A DNA stretch of 64,000 nt. It comes from Nematostella vectensis (lineage: Eukaryota; Cnidaria; Anthozoa; Actiniaria; Edwardsiidae). The first letter of the stretch is position 1; each line of letters begins with the position of its first letter. The translations under genes and the position numbers were made by a program. Under the pieces are notes generated by a model. That model did not search any database. It saw nothing but the letters and a program-made list of their open reading frames with translations, and had not been told where the DNA came from. Below, in pieces: positions 20,504 through 31,552 of the stretch. Where the stretch lies: positions 10,391,494-10,455,493 of the forward strand of contig NC_064047.1 in the NCBI RefSeq assembly GCF_932526225.1, given 5' to 3'.

Positions 20504-22786
20504 TTATATGTCACTATATTTAAAGACAAGCCTATTGACAAAAGTATTTTTGAATCGCTCTGAGTGAACCCTAGGATAAATCACATTTCTTTTTCTGAGG
20601 TTGTATTTTTGGTCTTTCTTCTTAGGCAGGATTTTGCTCAGAGGATATTCAGGTTGATCTAAGCGAGTACGATAAATCTTCTTATCTGCCTCCTCTAGAA
20701 GTTTACGGATGTTTACAATGTTTGAAATGTATTTCCTTTTAAAGCATCTCTCTAGGAAGTTCTGTATGTTTGTGAGATCCGAGTCTGAGGCACCAAAAAC
20801 GGACAAGCCATAAGTGAAATTAGGAAGGACAATAGACTTAAAGAGGTGATCGAGTTCTTCTTGACAAATTCCTTCCTTTCTTAAAGATCTTAAAATGTAA
20901 AGACACTTATTTGCCTTTGTTAACTTGGAACGCACATGTTCACTGTATTTGCCGTTAGACTGAAAGGTAATCCCTAGAATCGGTAATACCGAACATTGCG
21001 GAATGTTGTTCACTAACTCGATATTCTGATTACACCCTTTCTTGCGGAAAACTAGCTCTTTGCATTTAGATGAATTACATACCATGCCATTGTCCTTTGT
21101 CCAAGTTAAAAACAAATCTACTAAGTCCGTGCGACATTCGCCATTGGCCCAGACAGGAATAACAATATTTGAGTCGTCAGCATATTTAAACAGAGCGGGC
21201 TGATTACATAAATTGATTTCTAAATCATTGATAAATATGTTAAAAAGATACGGGCCACTAACGCTGCCCTGCGTTGTACCTCGATTTACACATTTCCAAT
21301 GACACTCAAACCCATTGTATACCACGCGCTGTTGGCGGCTAGCCAAAAAACTCAGATACCAATTAACAATAAAGGGACTTAATGGTAATTGTTTAAGCTT
21401 ACATGACAAATTTACGTGTTTTACGCTATCGAACGCTTTGGAAAAGTCCATCGCAAACAATCTGACGGCTTTGCATTCCGGACTATCTAGATAGCCGTAG
21501 ACCGAGTGCTGCATGCATAGTAGCGCGTCTGTGCAACTCCCGCCAGTTCTATATGCAAACTGAGTGGAACTCAGAAGTTCTTCTACGGTTTCTCGCACGT
21601 GAATGTTATAAACAGCTTTTTCGAAAGCTCGGGCGATAACAGGCGTGATGTTGATTCCTCTGTACTCGGTCTTGCCCTTTGGTACATCCACTTTAGGTAG
21701 GGGGGTTACATGGGCACGTTTCCATGACGACGGCCAAACACTTGATTCAAGAGACCAGTTCCAAATCTTGCAGATGATTGATGTAAATATTTCTGCGTGT
21801 TCTTTCCATATCCAAGATGGGATGAGATCTGGTCCGGTTGCAGTGTTCTTCAAATGCTGCAGACATTGCCATACGTATCTTTCTGAGATAACCGGGGCGT
21901 GGTCTTCACTATGGACTTCGACCAGGGTGGGCTGCTCATACGCTGTGTCCCAACAGAGGTTCGCAAAGTAGTCATTGAGTTCGACTAGTGACTGCTCATC
22001 AAGCGAGACCTTAGCTGAAGAACGTCGGCGCTGTGAGAGGTTATCAATGTGCCTCCACCAATCCCTCGAGCCAACTGGTGCTTGCAAAATATTCTTTCTG
22101 TTTTTGCAAATAAGATCACTGATTTTCTTGTTGATCTCTTTAAGCCGATCCGTATTATTTGGTCCTATCTTTGATTTTGTCTTTAACAGGGACTTCACCA
22201 AAGGCGTCATCCATAGCGGATCACGAGATGACATGCGCACAGTCTTGAGTGGCATACACTTTTCCAGGTTGTCATGAATAAGGTTTTCTAAGTTGCGAAC
22301 GGCTTCATTAACATCATTACTCTCTAATACACTATCCCATTTTTCTTCTGCCAGCGCTAAATATAACGCTTCTTTTCTGTGTTTCCTGCAGTCTCGAATT
22401 TTGATCGTTTTTCGAAGAGGTTTTAATTTCTTCCCTGCTGGCAAGATAACTGCCGTGTGATCTGTTTTGATTGATATGTTGTATGGAATGCACTCCCCAA
22501 ACAAGTCCGGTCGATTTGTAAAGACGTTATCTAAATAGGAATCACCTCTAGTCGGGAAAGTCACGAGGGCATTCCAGCCCGTCAACATACACAGCTCTTG
22601 TACATCAAGTTGATTAACATCGCCACCAATAACAATGGTTAGTCCTGGATGTTGATCTAGCGCATTGTCCATCAGGTTTACAAGGTATTGCATAAAATCC
22701 AGGGTCCGGTAGGTTGGCTTAGGCGGATGATAAACACTACATACCAATAACAAGTGTCCCGAGGGTAATCTTATAGTCAAATACAT
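20504..22786 (-). CDS. LINE endonuclease C-terminal part plus reverse transcriptase, 760 aa
   Basis: Encodes the second half of the APE endonuclease (VCSVYHPP, VIGGDVNQLD, and the terminal DHTAV motif), then a reverse transcriptase. Its blocks are TEYRGINITPVIARAFEK, QFAYRTGGSCTDALL, LFAMDFSKAFDSV (palm aspartate), RGTTQGSVSGPYLFN, FKYADDSNIVI (catalytic YADD), and a thumb/C-terminal region LPILGITF. It reverse-transcribes its own RNA at a nicked target. ATG at 22,786 overlaps the stop of the upstream frame (TGATG). Because that junction falls inside the endonuclease domain, a frameshift mutation is the simpler reading. The RT domain itself has no visible lesion. Confidence 0.9.
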   Translation of the reverse strand: MYLTIRLPSGHLLLVCSVYHPPKPTYRTLDFMQYLVNLMDNALDQHPGLTIVIGGDVNQLDVQELCMLTGWNALVTFPTRGDSYLDNVFTNRPDLFGECIPYNISIKTDHTAVILPAGKKLKPLRKTIKIRDCRKHRKEALYLALAEEKWDSVLESNDVNEAVRNLENLIHDNLEKCMPLKTVRMSSRDPLWMTPLVKSLLKTKSKIGPNNTDRLKEINKKISDLICKNRKNILQAPVGSRDWWRHIDNLSQRRRSSAKVSLDEQSLVELNDYFANLCWDTAYEQPTLVEVHSEDHAPVISERYVWQCLQHLKNTATGPDLIPSWIWKEHAEIFTSIICKIWNWSLESSVWPSSWKRAHVTPLPKVDVPKGKTEYRGINITPVIARAFEKAVYNIHVRETVEELLSSTQFAYRTGGSCTDALLCMQHSVYGYLDSPECKAVRLFAMDFSKAFDSVKHVNLSCKLKQLPLSPFIVNWYLSFLASRQQRVVYNGFECHWKCVNRGTTQGSVSGPYLFNIFINDLEINLCNQPALFKYADDSNIVIPVWANGECRTDLVDLFLTWTKDNGMVCNSSKCKELVFRKKGCNQNIELVNNIPQCSVLPILGITFQSNGKYSEHVRSKLTKANKCLYILRSLRKEGICQEELDHLFKSIVLPNFTYGLSVFGASDSDLTNIQNFLERCFKRKYISNIVNIRKLLEEADKKIYRTRLDQPEYPLSKILPKKKDQKYNLRKRNVIYPRVHSERFKNTFVNRLVFKYSDI

Positions 22787-23790
22787 CAGTAGAGTGTCGA
22801 TCTATAAATGTCTATTACGGTTACATTGCTTCTTGTGTATATTGCGATGCCTCCTTTAGCTCTTTTATCAAGGCCAGCCCAGGACCTGTCCCGTCTGAAA
22901 ATGGTATAATTTGGAATGTTTACTATCGCGTCAGGCGTGTCTTGCTTCAAATGAGTCTCCGAAACAAGGCAGATGTTGATGTCTTTATTTCGCAAGTCAG
23001 CCTCCAATGCCACTGCAGCGCGAACCCTATTTTTTGTTTTTGATAAGCTGCAAATATTGGTGAACAACATTTTGGGTACTGCGAAGGTCGATGTTGCAAG
23101 ACTAGATTTAGAATTCCGTTCAGAAACACTGGACTCTGTGTTAACCATTATGAGATTTTGTAAGTTACGTTCTTTCGAGAATGTTTTGTATGGACGACAA
23201 CCAGCAACTGTTTGGATGTTATTTTTGTCAGATCTCTGCTTCACTCGTCTTCCTGATCTCTTCCCTCGATATCGAAATATGCCGTTTTCACGAAGGGTAC
23301 TAAAGAAAGATCGATCAACTGTTTGTTTATAAGCATGTCGTAGTAGCATTAACTCTCCTCTCGAATATTGAGTAGATGGAACTTGGCGGTTATGCAAATC
23401 AGGTTCTGAATCTTTGTCAGCTCTCGAGTTCGATGGCCTTCTTGAAATTTCATTTGTCCACGGACCAGGATTCAGAGCCACGTCGGAAAAGACCGTAACA
23501 TCCAATGGAGGGTCGTGACCAGGCACACAGAGGATAGTGACTCCATGTTTGGACCATTTACCGACCGGGAGACGAGACCGATGGAAGCCATTGTTGGAAA
23601 GGCGTACATGCCTGGTCAAAAGCTCACCGACAGAATTTAGGGTCTGTCTCGATACTCTTGAGCTCCAGCCCTGCACAACAGGTTCTAAAGTGGCTAAACT
23701 GTTCCCCTTTAGAGTTGAATTTCGAACATAGGTGGTCAATGAGAGTAATAATGCTACTAGAAAACGGAGCGAAAAAGTCGTGGCCGCCAT
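22786..23790 (-). CDS. LINE N-terminal frame: 2A-like motif and endonuclease start
   Basis: From Met at 23,790 ([21 protein letters not shown], a signal-like hydrophobic start) the frame contains [12 protein letters not shown] (23,461-23,490), a 2A-like element lacking the usual Glu. A basic stretch [14 protein letters not shown] follows, and then the beginning of the APE endonuclease: [31 protein letters not shown]. It stops at 22,786-22,788. Signal-plus-2A N-termini are known from non-LTR elements of sea urchin and other invertebrates. Here the 2A would separate a short N-terminal peptide from the enzyme. Some of the frame upstream of 23,790 belongs to the Polinton. Confidence 0.8.
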   Translation of the reverse strand: MAATTFSLRFLVALLLSLTTYVRNSTLKGNSLATLEPVVQGWSSRVSRQTLNSVGELLTRHVRLSNNGFHRSRLPVGKWSKHGVTILCVPGHDPPLDVTVFSDVALNPGPWTNEISRRPSNSRADKDSEPDLHNRQVPSTQYSRGELMLLRHAYKQTVDRSFFSTLRENGIFRYRGKRSGRRVKQRSDKNNIQTVAGCRPYKTFSKERNLQNLIMVNTESSVSERNSKSSLATSTFAVPKMLFTNICSLSKTKNRVRAAVALEADLRNKDINICLVSETHLKQDTPDAIVNIPNYTIFRRDRSWAGLDKRAKGGIAIYTRSNVTVIDIYRSTLY

Positions 23791-23799
23791 GACCGGCGC

Positions 23800-23899
23800 C
23801 TGCGCAATGCGGAGGTGGTGCACCTTGCAGTAGGTGTCCATGCACCTCTGGCCGCACGTGTTTGCATGGCCGACCATTAGCCACCCGCAGTAATCTTTT
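23800..23899 (-). pseudogene. 5' end of Polinton replication gene, cut off by the LINE
   Basis: Reads [18 protein letters not shown] then [16 protein letters not shown] on the minus strand, a Cys/His-rich N-terminal knuckle. The next zinc knuckle of the same gene is found 3.5 kb away, on the other side of the retrotransposon (about 20,260). The frame now runs into LINE sequence. Confidence 0.6.
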
Positions 23900-23934
23900 C
23901 CGCACTTCATCCTTCGAATGCTAGGTATACTACA

Positions 23935-24620
23935 GGACAGACGGGGGTATAATTGCAAGGTTCCCGCATGTTACCGCGCGAAGCGCTGGGGGGGGGGGGG
24001 GGGGGGGGTAGCCACCCTGTCACCGCGCCGCCCGGCGCGCGCTAGGCGCTCCGGGGGGCGAGGAGGCGGGACACCAGGATGAGCCTGCTGCATGCATCGG
24101 CGGGCGGAGGACCGAAGGGAGCGGAGGCCCCCAGACGGCATACCCCAGGCGTTGGGTATGCCGCGCGAAGCGCTGGGGGCATACGAAGAACAGGCTGGGG
24201 GGGCGCGGCGGGGCGCGGTGCGGTGCGGGTTACCCCCATTTCTATAAAAGCCCCCGCCCGACGTAGATTAATAATTGCTAATTATTGCTAATTCCTTTTC
24301 TACCAGAACCCCGCCCGACGTAGATTAACAATTGCTAATTATCCATCTACGCGAAGCGGTCCCCGGTGTCTATGAAAAGCCTTAGTCCCCCCGGACGCGC
24401 GAAAAGATGAAAAAGAGGCTGCGAGAAATTCGCGAGGAGTTCGGGAGCGTAGATTGATTATTGCTAATTATTCATCTACGCGAACCCCGCCCGCCGTAGA
24501 TTAATTATTGCTAACTATTCATCTACGCGAACCCCGCCCGACTTAGATTAAAATAATTGCTAATTATTCATCTACGCGAAGTGGTCTTTGGTGTCTATGA
24601 AAGTCTCCAGTCCCCCCCCC
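23935..24620 (-). repeat. Polinton right terminal inverted repeat
   Basis: Inverted match to the left terminal repeat, about 120 bp longer because of an extra module and a 19-base G-run (about 23,990-24,009). It ends GACTGGAGACTT read from outside. Confidence 0.87.
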
Positions 24621-24626
24621 ACACAT
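24621..24626. repeat. Polinton target-site duplication, right
   Basis: ACACAT, the partner of 9,531-9,536. Confidence 0.85.
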
Positions 24627-24660
24627 TGATTCGCGGGTGCGACCTTAGTTGAAATAGGTG
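24621..24660. repeat. Right end of the foldback element split by the Polinton
   Basis: ACACAT then a diverged inverted copy of 9,314-9,351, ending GAAATAGGTG. Beyond it the dispersed R repeat resumes (AATTCCGTGCCAGTTGC), as expected if the foldback element had inserted into R. Confidence 0.7.
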
Positions 24661-25835
24661 TAAAAAATTCCGTGCCAGTTGCTTATGCAAAATACACAGT
24701 CATCCTAAACGGTTGTTGCTGTAGCTGTTGTTGCTAATGCATGCCTCCGATATAACCACTTAAAACCCACCAAACAAAATAACAAACAAACAAACAAGGA
24801 ATAACAACGCACGTTCAAGCAATGTTTATTGCTGCGTCAAACCATGTTGCTTTTTGGTTTACATTCATAAGTTAACCTCTTTCCCTTAGAATTTTGGGAT
24901 TTAGATATAAGTCGCAGTGTACTTTATTGACATTATTACAATTATAGTAAATCTTTTAGTCAGAACCATCGAATCTTCTCTCTTACTTTAGCTAGCAGAA
25001 CTTAAAGAGTGTTTATTTTATTGTTGCTATCTAGACCATATCGAAGTTAACTAATCAAAAAACGAAGGCAACCGTGCTTGTAAAATTTAAATATTATCAC
25101 ATAGTAAAAAATACAACAAAGGAAGCGACATTTTGCCCTAAAGGTTTATTCCTATGCATTTCTATATTCTACTTGTTTAAAAGACGAACTAGATACCAGG
25201 TTATATTTGGTGCTAAACGCTCTGTTTTGCTCGATCCTTTATTTCGTGAATCAGAGATAAAAAACAAATCCATGCTTTCTTGTTTTCAATAGCTATTTTT
25301 ACTTACTGTGATCTTCGTTTTGCTGCTAACTGTCGTCAGCAATTTCCAACTGCTAAACCTCTTTTTTGCTTCGTCATTCAAAATGACATTTATAACACTT
25401 CGTGCTTTTTAATTTGTCTGCGCCTTGCCGAGAGGTGGTGTGATTTGAAGCCATTTCAGTGCTAGCCAATGAATCCTCCTCAAGGCTTTTGAATGACGGA
25501 AGCCAGAAGACTATTTTAGCTCTGTTTGAAAATCGTCGACGAGAGATCGCAGAATATTACAAACGGCAGTAAATAACTCCCACATTCTTAAAAAGAACTT
25601 TAAATCAAACTCTTGTATTTCGTATTTTTCGATTCTGTGCAGTGTGCTAAACATATATCTTTCATTCCAACTGTATTGGTCCAAATTCCCAAAGACCCCA
25701 AGACACTCCCCCGTCTTGCACTAAATGTTATAAAATTTAGTGCCAATCGCTTGCAAAACGCATAGTCACCCTATATGGTTCATAGCTGTTGTTGCCAATG
25801 CACGCCTACGCTATAACCACTTAAAACGCACCAAA
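24661..25835. repeat. Dispersed R-family repeat copies
   Basis: No gene. The segments TTAGCTAGCAGAACTTAAAG (about 24,990), AAGACGAACTAGATACCAGG (about 25,180), the CGTCGACGAGAGATCGCAG block (about 25,530) and CAATCGCTTGCAAAACGCAT (about 25,745) recur at 27.2-27.7, 30.3-33.1 and 38.1-38.4 kb in the same order. Confidence 0.7.
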
Positions 25836-26110
25836 CAAAAATGTTATGTTATTAGCGAAATCGGTCACATTAAACTTTATCCGAAGTTTAAGCAAAATGG
25901 TTTTAAACTTATTTGTTTTACAGGGACTTACAGAGTAGAAAAAAAATGTTTTATATTCTGAAACACATTTCGCGAATACAATTCCATGATTCCCAAAAAC
26001 GCCCATATTTTAGATTTTTTAAACCATTAGTTTCAACGGCATGTTCAGATTCGCTGGAGTAAAAGGATTAATATTTGTTATTACTCAGTTTTACTTGCCC
26101 ATCAAAAACA
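25836..26110 (+). pseudogene. Relic of a further secreted-gene copy (upstream region and intron 1 only)
   Basis: CAAAATGGTTTTAAACTT..TGTTTTACAG, GAAACACATTTCGCG, CATGATTCCCAAAAACGCCC, GGCATGTTCAGATTCGCTGG and then TTATTACTCAGTTTTACTTG follow the upstream region of copies A and B. The TATA box and exon 1 are missing: the sequence jumps from the upstream flank to intron 1. Confidence 0.55.
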
Positions 26111-28187
26111 AATTTTAACCATAACAAACAATGAAAGACCATAGTTCACAGAAAACACGTCCCCGTCATCGCTAGACGGCATGAAACCTGGAAACTAAAA
26201 AATGTATCAGACAGAGTCCATTTCAGAGAGCATTTCACGTCACGACTTTATGAGATTTCATTGTTTCGTGTCGACAACTGAAAAGGAAGCGTTCTGTATT
26301 AATGCTCTATTGAAAGTGGTGAATGCATTTTTCAGAGCCTTACTAACCTATTTCCTTTCTTCTTTTAGTTTATGTCCCTTCTTTGACGTTGCAACTTAAA
26401 GGTTACAACAAAAAATGTAATGTACTCTATTTACATTAACCCATTGACTCCTGGCTATTTTTGAGCTGAATTTACAAAAAAAAGACTGAAAACAGATACC
26501 TCCCCCCTATTCTGAGTTTTCTACAGCCCGTCAAAGTCAAACACAGCTGCACCTAGTCAGCGGTATCCAAGCTTTCCAGCAGTGCTTTGCGCTCCTCACT
26601 TTAAATCCCTCGTCGTTGTGCTGAAGCCAGCACAAGTTGATGGTTGCTTGTATTTTTCATCAAAAATACAGCTATGAGCATATTAGGAGAGTGTCTCAGG
26701 ACATCATGAAGTCTTTTGGGGAATAATTGAGTGCTTTGCTTATGGATATTTGCAAGCAAAGGTGGATTCATGATGATTTTTTCTTGTTTGGCTTTGCCTG
26801 GATGAGAAAATAATTTTCTAATGAGTCACCACAGCTCTCCTAAATGCTGTCTTTTCTGAAACCAAATTGATTCCAAAATTGTTTACACTGCTATTCTGGG
26901 TCTGTATGACCTGGAATTGATTTGTTGGCTTCGGGGTAGCCCAGTCAGACCATCTGACTTTGGGCTACCCTCGTGAATTTTTCACTGGATCTCCCAGAAT
27001 GCTTTGCAATCCGTAAAGGCATCTTCGTGGTTTTACAAGCCTTCAAGGAGTGGACATTGTGTTTTGAGGCCATGGAAATGAACCTGGAGGATCAGAATAA
27101 AGGTGCCTATTTGTGTCTTTAGCTGTGTTTGCTGATCTCTCTCCCTTGTGTGGTATTGAGCGTTTTATTGAGAGGGGTGATTCTGCTTTAGGCAACCAGG
27201 CTTGTAAAATTCATTTATAATATTACACGTAGTAAAAAATACAATAAGGGAAGCGTCATTTTGTCCTAACGGTTTATTCCTATGCATTTCTAGATTCTAC
27301 TTCAGGTTATTCGGTGCTAAACGCTCTGTTTTGCTCGATCCTTTATTTCGTGACTCAGAGATAAAAACAAATCGATGTTTTTGTTGTTTTAATAGACATT
27401 CACACTTTCTGTGATTTGCTTTTTTTTCTGATAACTCTTGTCAGCAATTTCCAACTGCAAAACCCTTTTCTGGCTCCGTCATTCAAGTTGTCATTTATTA
27501 CATTTCGTGCTTTTTGATTGGTCAGCGCCTTGCGGTAAGGTGGCGTGATTGGAAACCATTTCAGTGCTAGCCAATGAATCCTCTTCGAAGCTTTTGAATG
27601 ACGGAAGCCAGAAGGATATTTTAGCTCTGTTTGAATATCGTCGACGAGAGTTCGCAGAATATAATCAAAGGCTCCTCGGAGCCAACTCATTCATGCATGT
27701 GCACTAACATGTTCCACGGTCAAAAACTTCTGCCACGATACAACTATAGTGCATAATCCAGAAATATTGGGGGGAGGGGCACCTTATTGCCTTACACAGC
27801 TCTTTATCAAACGTTTTATTGTTATGTTTAAGTTTCTATTCTTTTACTTTCTTTTCGGCTTTCACTTTCTTTTCTTTTTAAGCGCATTTGATCATCATCA
27901 CGTCATAAAAGAGGTTGGTTGACTGAAATGGTTTTTTGGGGGAGGGGGGGGGGGGGGGCAGTGCTTCTTCTTCTGCTACGGCTATATGACGCGGCCAGTC
28001 GCGTAATAAATAATCAATTAAACCATGTATTATTCCTTTTACATATTACAATCTGCTTTAAGTTAAATATTTGGCATAGTACAGACCATCAAAATGTAAT
28101 GTCTTCCTTCGTTGAATTGGATCTTGAAGCGATTTCGTTTTCAGCAAGTTTCAGCAATTTGAGCGGTATCCTGAAGTCACAGTTCAT
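26111..28187. other. Repeat-rich intergenic DNA
   Basis: No gene supported. It includes a segment beginning AACCCATTGACTCCTGGCTA (26,438) of the kind seen as a dispersed cnidarian repeat, a GGGTAGCCCAG/CTTTGGGCTACCC inverted pair (26,934-26,970), and another R-family copy (27,200-27,680). Confidence 0.5.
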
Positions 28188-28556
28188 TTTTTTAAAACGA
28201 GTAAGCAGCGATTTGAATCCTTGACCGGCGCCGTTCGACAATTAGGTACGCTCGGCTGAACACGGAGCGAAGCAAACTATTATTAGCCTGCGAGGTGTAA
28301 AGTCTGCAAGGCTGTCATCGGCGCATAGTAATCTGTTATATAAATTAAACAAAAATAAGAGATAACAGATTACTTACCTTGCTTCGAAAACTGATAGTTC
28401 TGAATTTTAGACCACGAAAAATTATGAAATCCGTATCGAATGCGCCGGTGACAGCCTCGCGTTGTTTGCTTCGCTCCCGTGTTCAGCCGAGCGTACCTAA
28501 TTGTCCAACGGCGCCGGTCAAGGATTCGAACCGCTGCTTACTCGTTTTAAAAAATG
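28188..28556. repeat. Long imperfect palindrome with nested hairpin
   Basis: Arms 28,188-28,318 and 28,438-28,556 are inverted copies (AACGAGTAAGCAGCG, CTTGACCGGCGCCGTT, ACAATTAGGTACGCTCGGCT, GGCTGTCA(T/C)CGGCGCAT). The centre contains GTAATCTGTTAT/ATAACAGATTAC (28,328-28,339 and 28,362-28,373). On the minus strand the right arm holds GGTTCGAATCC, identical to a tRNA B box, but no folded tRNA could be built. Confidence 0.75.
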
Positions 28557-29756
28557 GCTAGCGGCCAGGGAAAATGATTTAGCTCGGATGTTTTGCCACA
28601 TATCGAATGTAAGTGTACCCTGGCATAGGTCTGCGAGATAAAAATATTTCGTTTGTTGTATTTTCCTCGCGAATTTCGACGGTATTTGAATGCTACCGAA
28701 AATGGCGCCTCCAAACTTGTTTCTTACCTTAGTAGGGGGAGAGAAGTCATATATTCTGTTACGAAAACCCACCAAAATCGTATATTACACACAAATATGA
28801 CAACAACAAGGCATGTTCTAAGTTGTAAGGCAATTTTATTGGCAATGTTTCACAAAAAATCGCGACTTCAATCCACTCGTTTTTCTCTTAGAATAACAGC
28901 CGATTCAAAGCTACGAACAAGCTTCGAAACCATTGCCTGGGCTACCTGTGATCACAGGTTCTCTTGATGAGATCGATATGAATAGCCAGGCCAAAACTGT
29001 GTTACGTAAACTCGCGCCTTACGCTAAAACCCACACCTTTATTTAGCACAACCAAAGGCCAAAATAACCCCAAAACTAAATGGTTCTCTTACGAATTACT
29101 CAGTGGATTTAAGGCTAAGTTTGTTTTCGAAAACATTATTGCGGAGAAGTGATCTCGCGAAGAAACCCAAGTGCAGTCATGCACGACCCCTGTTGATTTA
29201 CTCAGAGTTTGTTTAAAATGTCCTACACTAGAAACCCAACTTGATCTCAATTAACGATCTTTATCAAGTCGAGAACAACGGTGTGAGTGCAATAATTTCG
29301 AGTTCCCGTAAAACATACTTTTTAACACTTATTCGTGTTTCTTCGACATGACGGAAAAACATGACGGGACGCTTCAAATAAGACCATTTCACATCGAATA
29401 AGGCGGAGAATTTCTCTGAGTACTTAGTAACTTATAGCAAACAAAATACCAAGTGCGACATTAAAAACCCAACTTGATCTCAATTAACGATGTTTATCAT
29501 GTGAATTTTTGTAAAGTGTCATTGAAATTTAAGCTTTTCGTCCTTGAACTGATACGCAGGGCAATGATGATCAAGGAAAAATCGTAAAAAGCCAAAATCT
29601 AAAAAAGCCAAAATCTAAAAAATGCCAAAATCTGGTTATGTGCAATTAGGCCTCACGTTATTTGTGTTTTGAAAATCAGTCCGTAATACAAGGAATCTAT
29701 AGCCATTGTAAGAAATTGTGTCTTCTCTCTCTATCTGTAATTGCGCGGAGGTTTTT
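28557..29756. other. Intergenic DNA, no gene seen
   Basis: AT-rich. A 30-bp phrase GAAACCCAACTTGATCTCAA occurs at 29,228 and again near 29,464. Nothing else is recognisable. Confidence 0.4.
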
Positions 29757-30285
29757 CCGTCATGTCTGTTTCTTCATTTAGATGCGATCGTCGTTTGAAG
29801 AAGTCAAATAACAAATCAACATCAAACGTAAACCCATCCACAAATTTCCTAATGATTTTAATGATTTTATCACACAATAAATAAATAGAATATATTGCAT
29901 TCCCCTTGATGATCATAGGGCTGATTTAGATTTCCCTATTACCTCCCTGATCCCTCACCAGTAAACTTTAAAACTTTGCCGTGATTTCGGGAGATTCTTT
30001 TATTAAGATCATAAGACAAAAATAAAATACATTTCAAGCCAAGTGTACATTATACAAGCAAAGGTGTGAAGCCGCCAGAAAATCTTACTTTGAAAAAATG
30101 TAAGTAAGCCTAGATTTTCCAAGGCACATGTTTCTGCAAAGATTACTTCAGTAAGAAAATTTGGACAAAGAACCTTTCCCAATTATAATCACCATTCTAG
30201 AGGATTAAAAACGCAGCTTTCACGGATACACCCCAGTCTCCCTCGTCTTTTACCACAGTCCACAGTCCACATCGCAATAACTCAT

Positions 30286-31552
30286 TCATTGCCATGCGCA
30301 TGAACGAGTTAAAAAAACGGCAGTAAATAACTCCCACATACTTTATAAGAGTTGAACTTTAAATCAAACTCTTGTATTTCGTATTTTTCAATTTCGTGTA
30401 GTGTGCCAAACAGATATCTTGCATTCCAACTGAATTGGTCCAAAAACCCAAAGACCCCCCTCTTGTTAGTTTATATTTGATACAAAATTTCGTGCCAATC
30501 GCTTGCAAAATGCATAGCCATCCGATATGGTTCATAACCACTTAAGACCCACCAAACAAACAAGCAAACAAACAAGTAATATAACAACGCACGTTTAAGA
30601 AATGTTTGTTGCTGCACTAAATCATGTTGCTTTTATGGTTCACATTCATAAGTTAACCTCTGTCCGATTATATCCACAAACAGGCTTCATTTTTAAAGAT
30701 TAGTGAATCCATTGGACGCTTATGATATTGACCGACTCTTCAGGGGCCAATGAGCTGGAAAATGTACTCGGCTATTTGGAGTGTTATAACGTGATTTGCT
30801 GAGAACAAGTATGGCCTTACATCACATAAACCAGATGCAAAAAGAAAAATTTTCTTGTCGTAAAACGTTCAGTTGATTATACAGAATTGACTGTAAAATT
30901 ATTTTTGTATTTGTGAGGGCCTTAGCCTTGGGCAAACGTTTTATATACTAATAAACCAAGTCAATTGTTTCGTCTTCATTTACATGCATCTGAAAGCGAC
31001 GCATGGAGCGAACGGCTAAGTCTAGTTCCATTTCTTGTTGTATAAAAAAAGCGATTATTTAATTGTGAAACATGGTTATATTTTTGCATGCATGTGATAA
31101 AAACAAAGACACAGCTGAATCATCGAGCCCCCCATCTAACCCAAGCAATACGAACTTTAAATCATTATTCTTAATTATCACTACTTATTGGTCCGGATCT
31201 ATAAGTACAAAGGAATGCAGCAGTGCCTCTAAAATTGGTGTGAAATTTTATGATATTAGCAAAGTTAGAACCATCGAATGTTCTTTCTTACTTTAGCTAG
31301 CAGAACTTAAAGAGTGTTTATTTTTTTAGTGCTATCTCGACCATATCGAAATAAACTAATCAAAAAACGAAGGCAATCATGCTTGTAAAATTCAAATATT
31401 ATCACGTAGTCAAAAATACAACAAAGGAAGCGTCATTTTGTCCTAAAGGTTTATTCCTGAGCATTTCTAGATTCTACTTGTTTAAAAGACGAACTAGATA
31501 CCAGGTTATTCTGTCACCACAGTCCACACTCCACAGTCCACATCGCAATAAC
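30286..31552 (+). repeat. 1.26-kb tandem unit, copy 1
   Basis: Unit starting CTCATTCATTG..CATGCGCATGAA, followed by AAAACGGCAGTAAATAACTC. It runs through GGGCAAACGTTTTATATAC and TTATTGGTCCGGATCTATAA to AACTAGATACCAGGTTATTC. It holds no convincing gene. Confidence 0.85.

Noticed and set aside
22786-23958. A single 390-aa LINE protein starting in the Polinton terminal repeat
   Set aside because: The first 56 residues read through the Polinton terminal repeat and zinc-knuckle sequence. The LINE frame more plausibly begins at 23,790.
28515-28560. tRNA gene
   Set aside because: B box is perfect, but the T stem does not pair and no A box or acceptor stem could be found.
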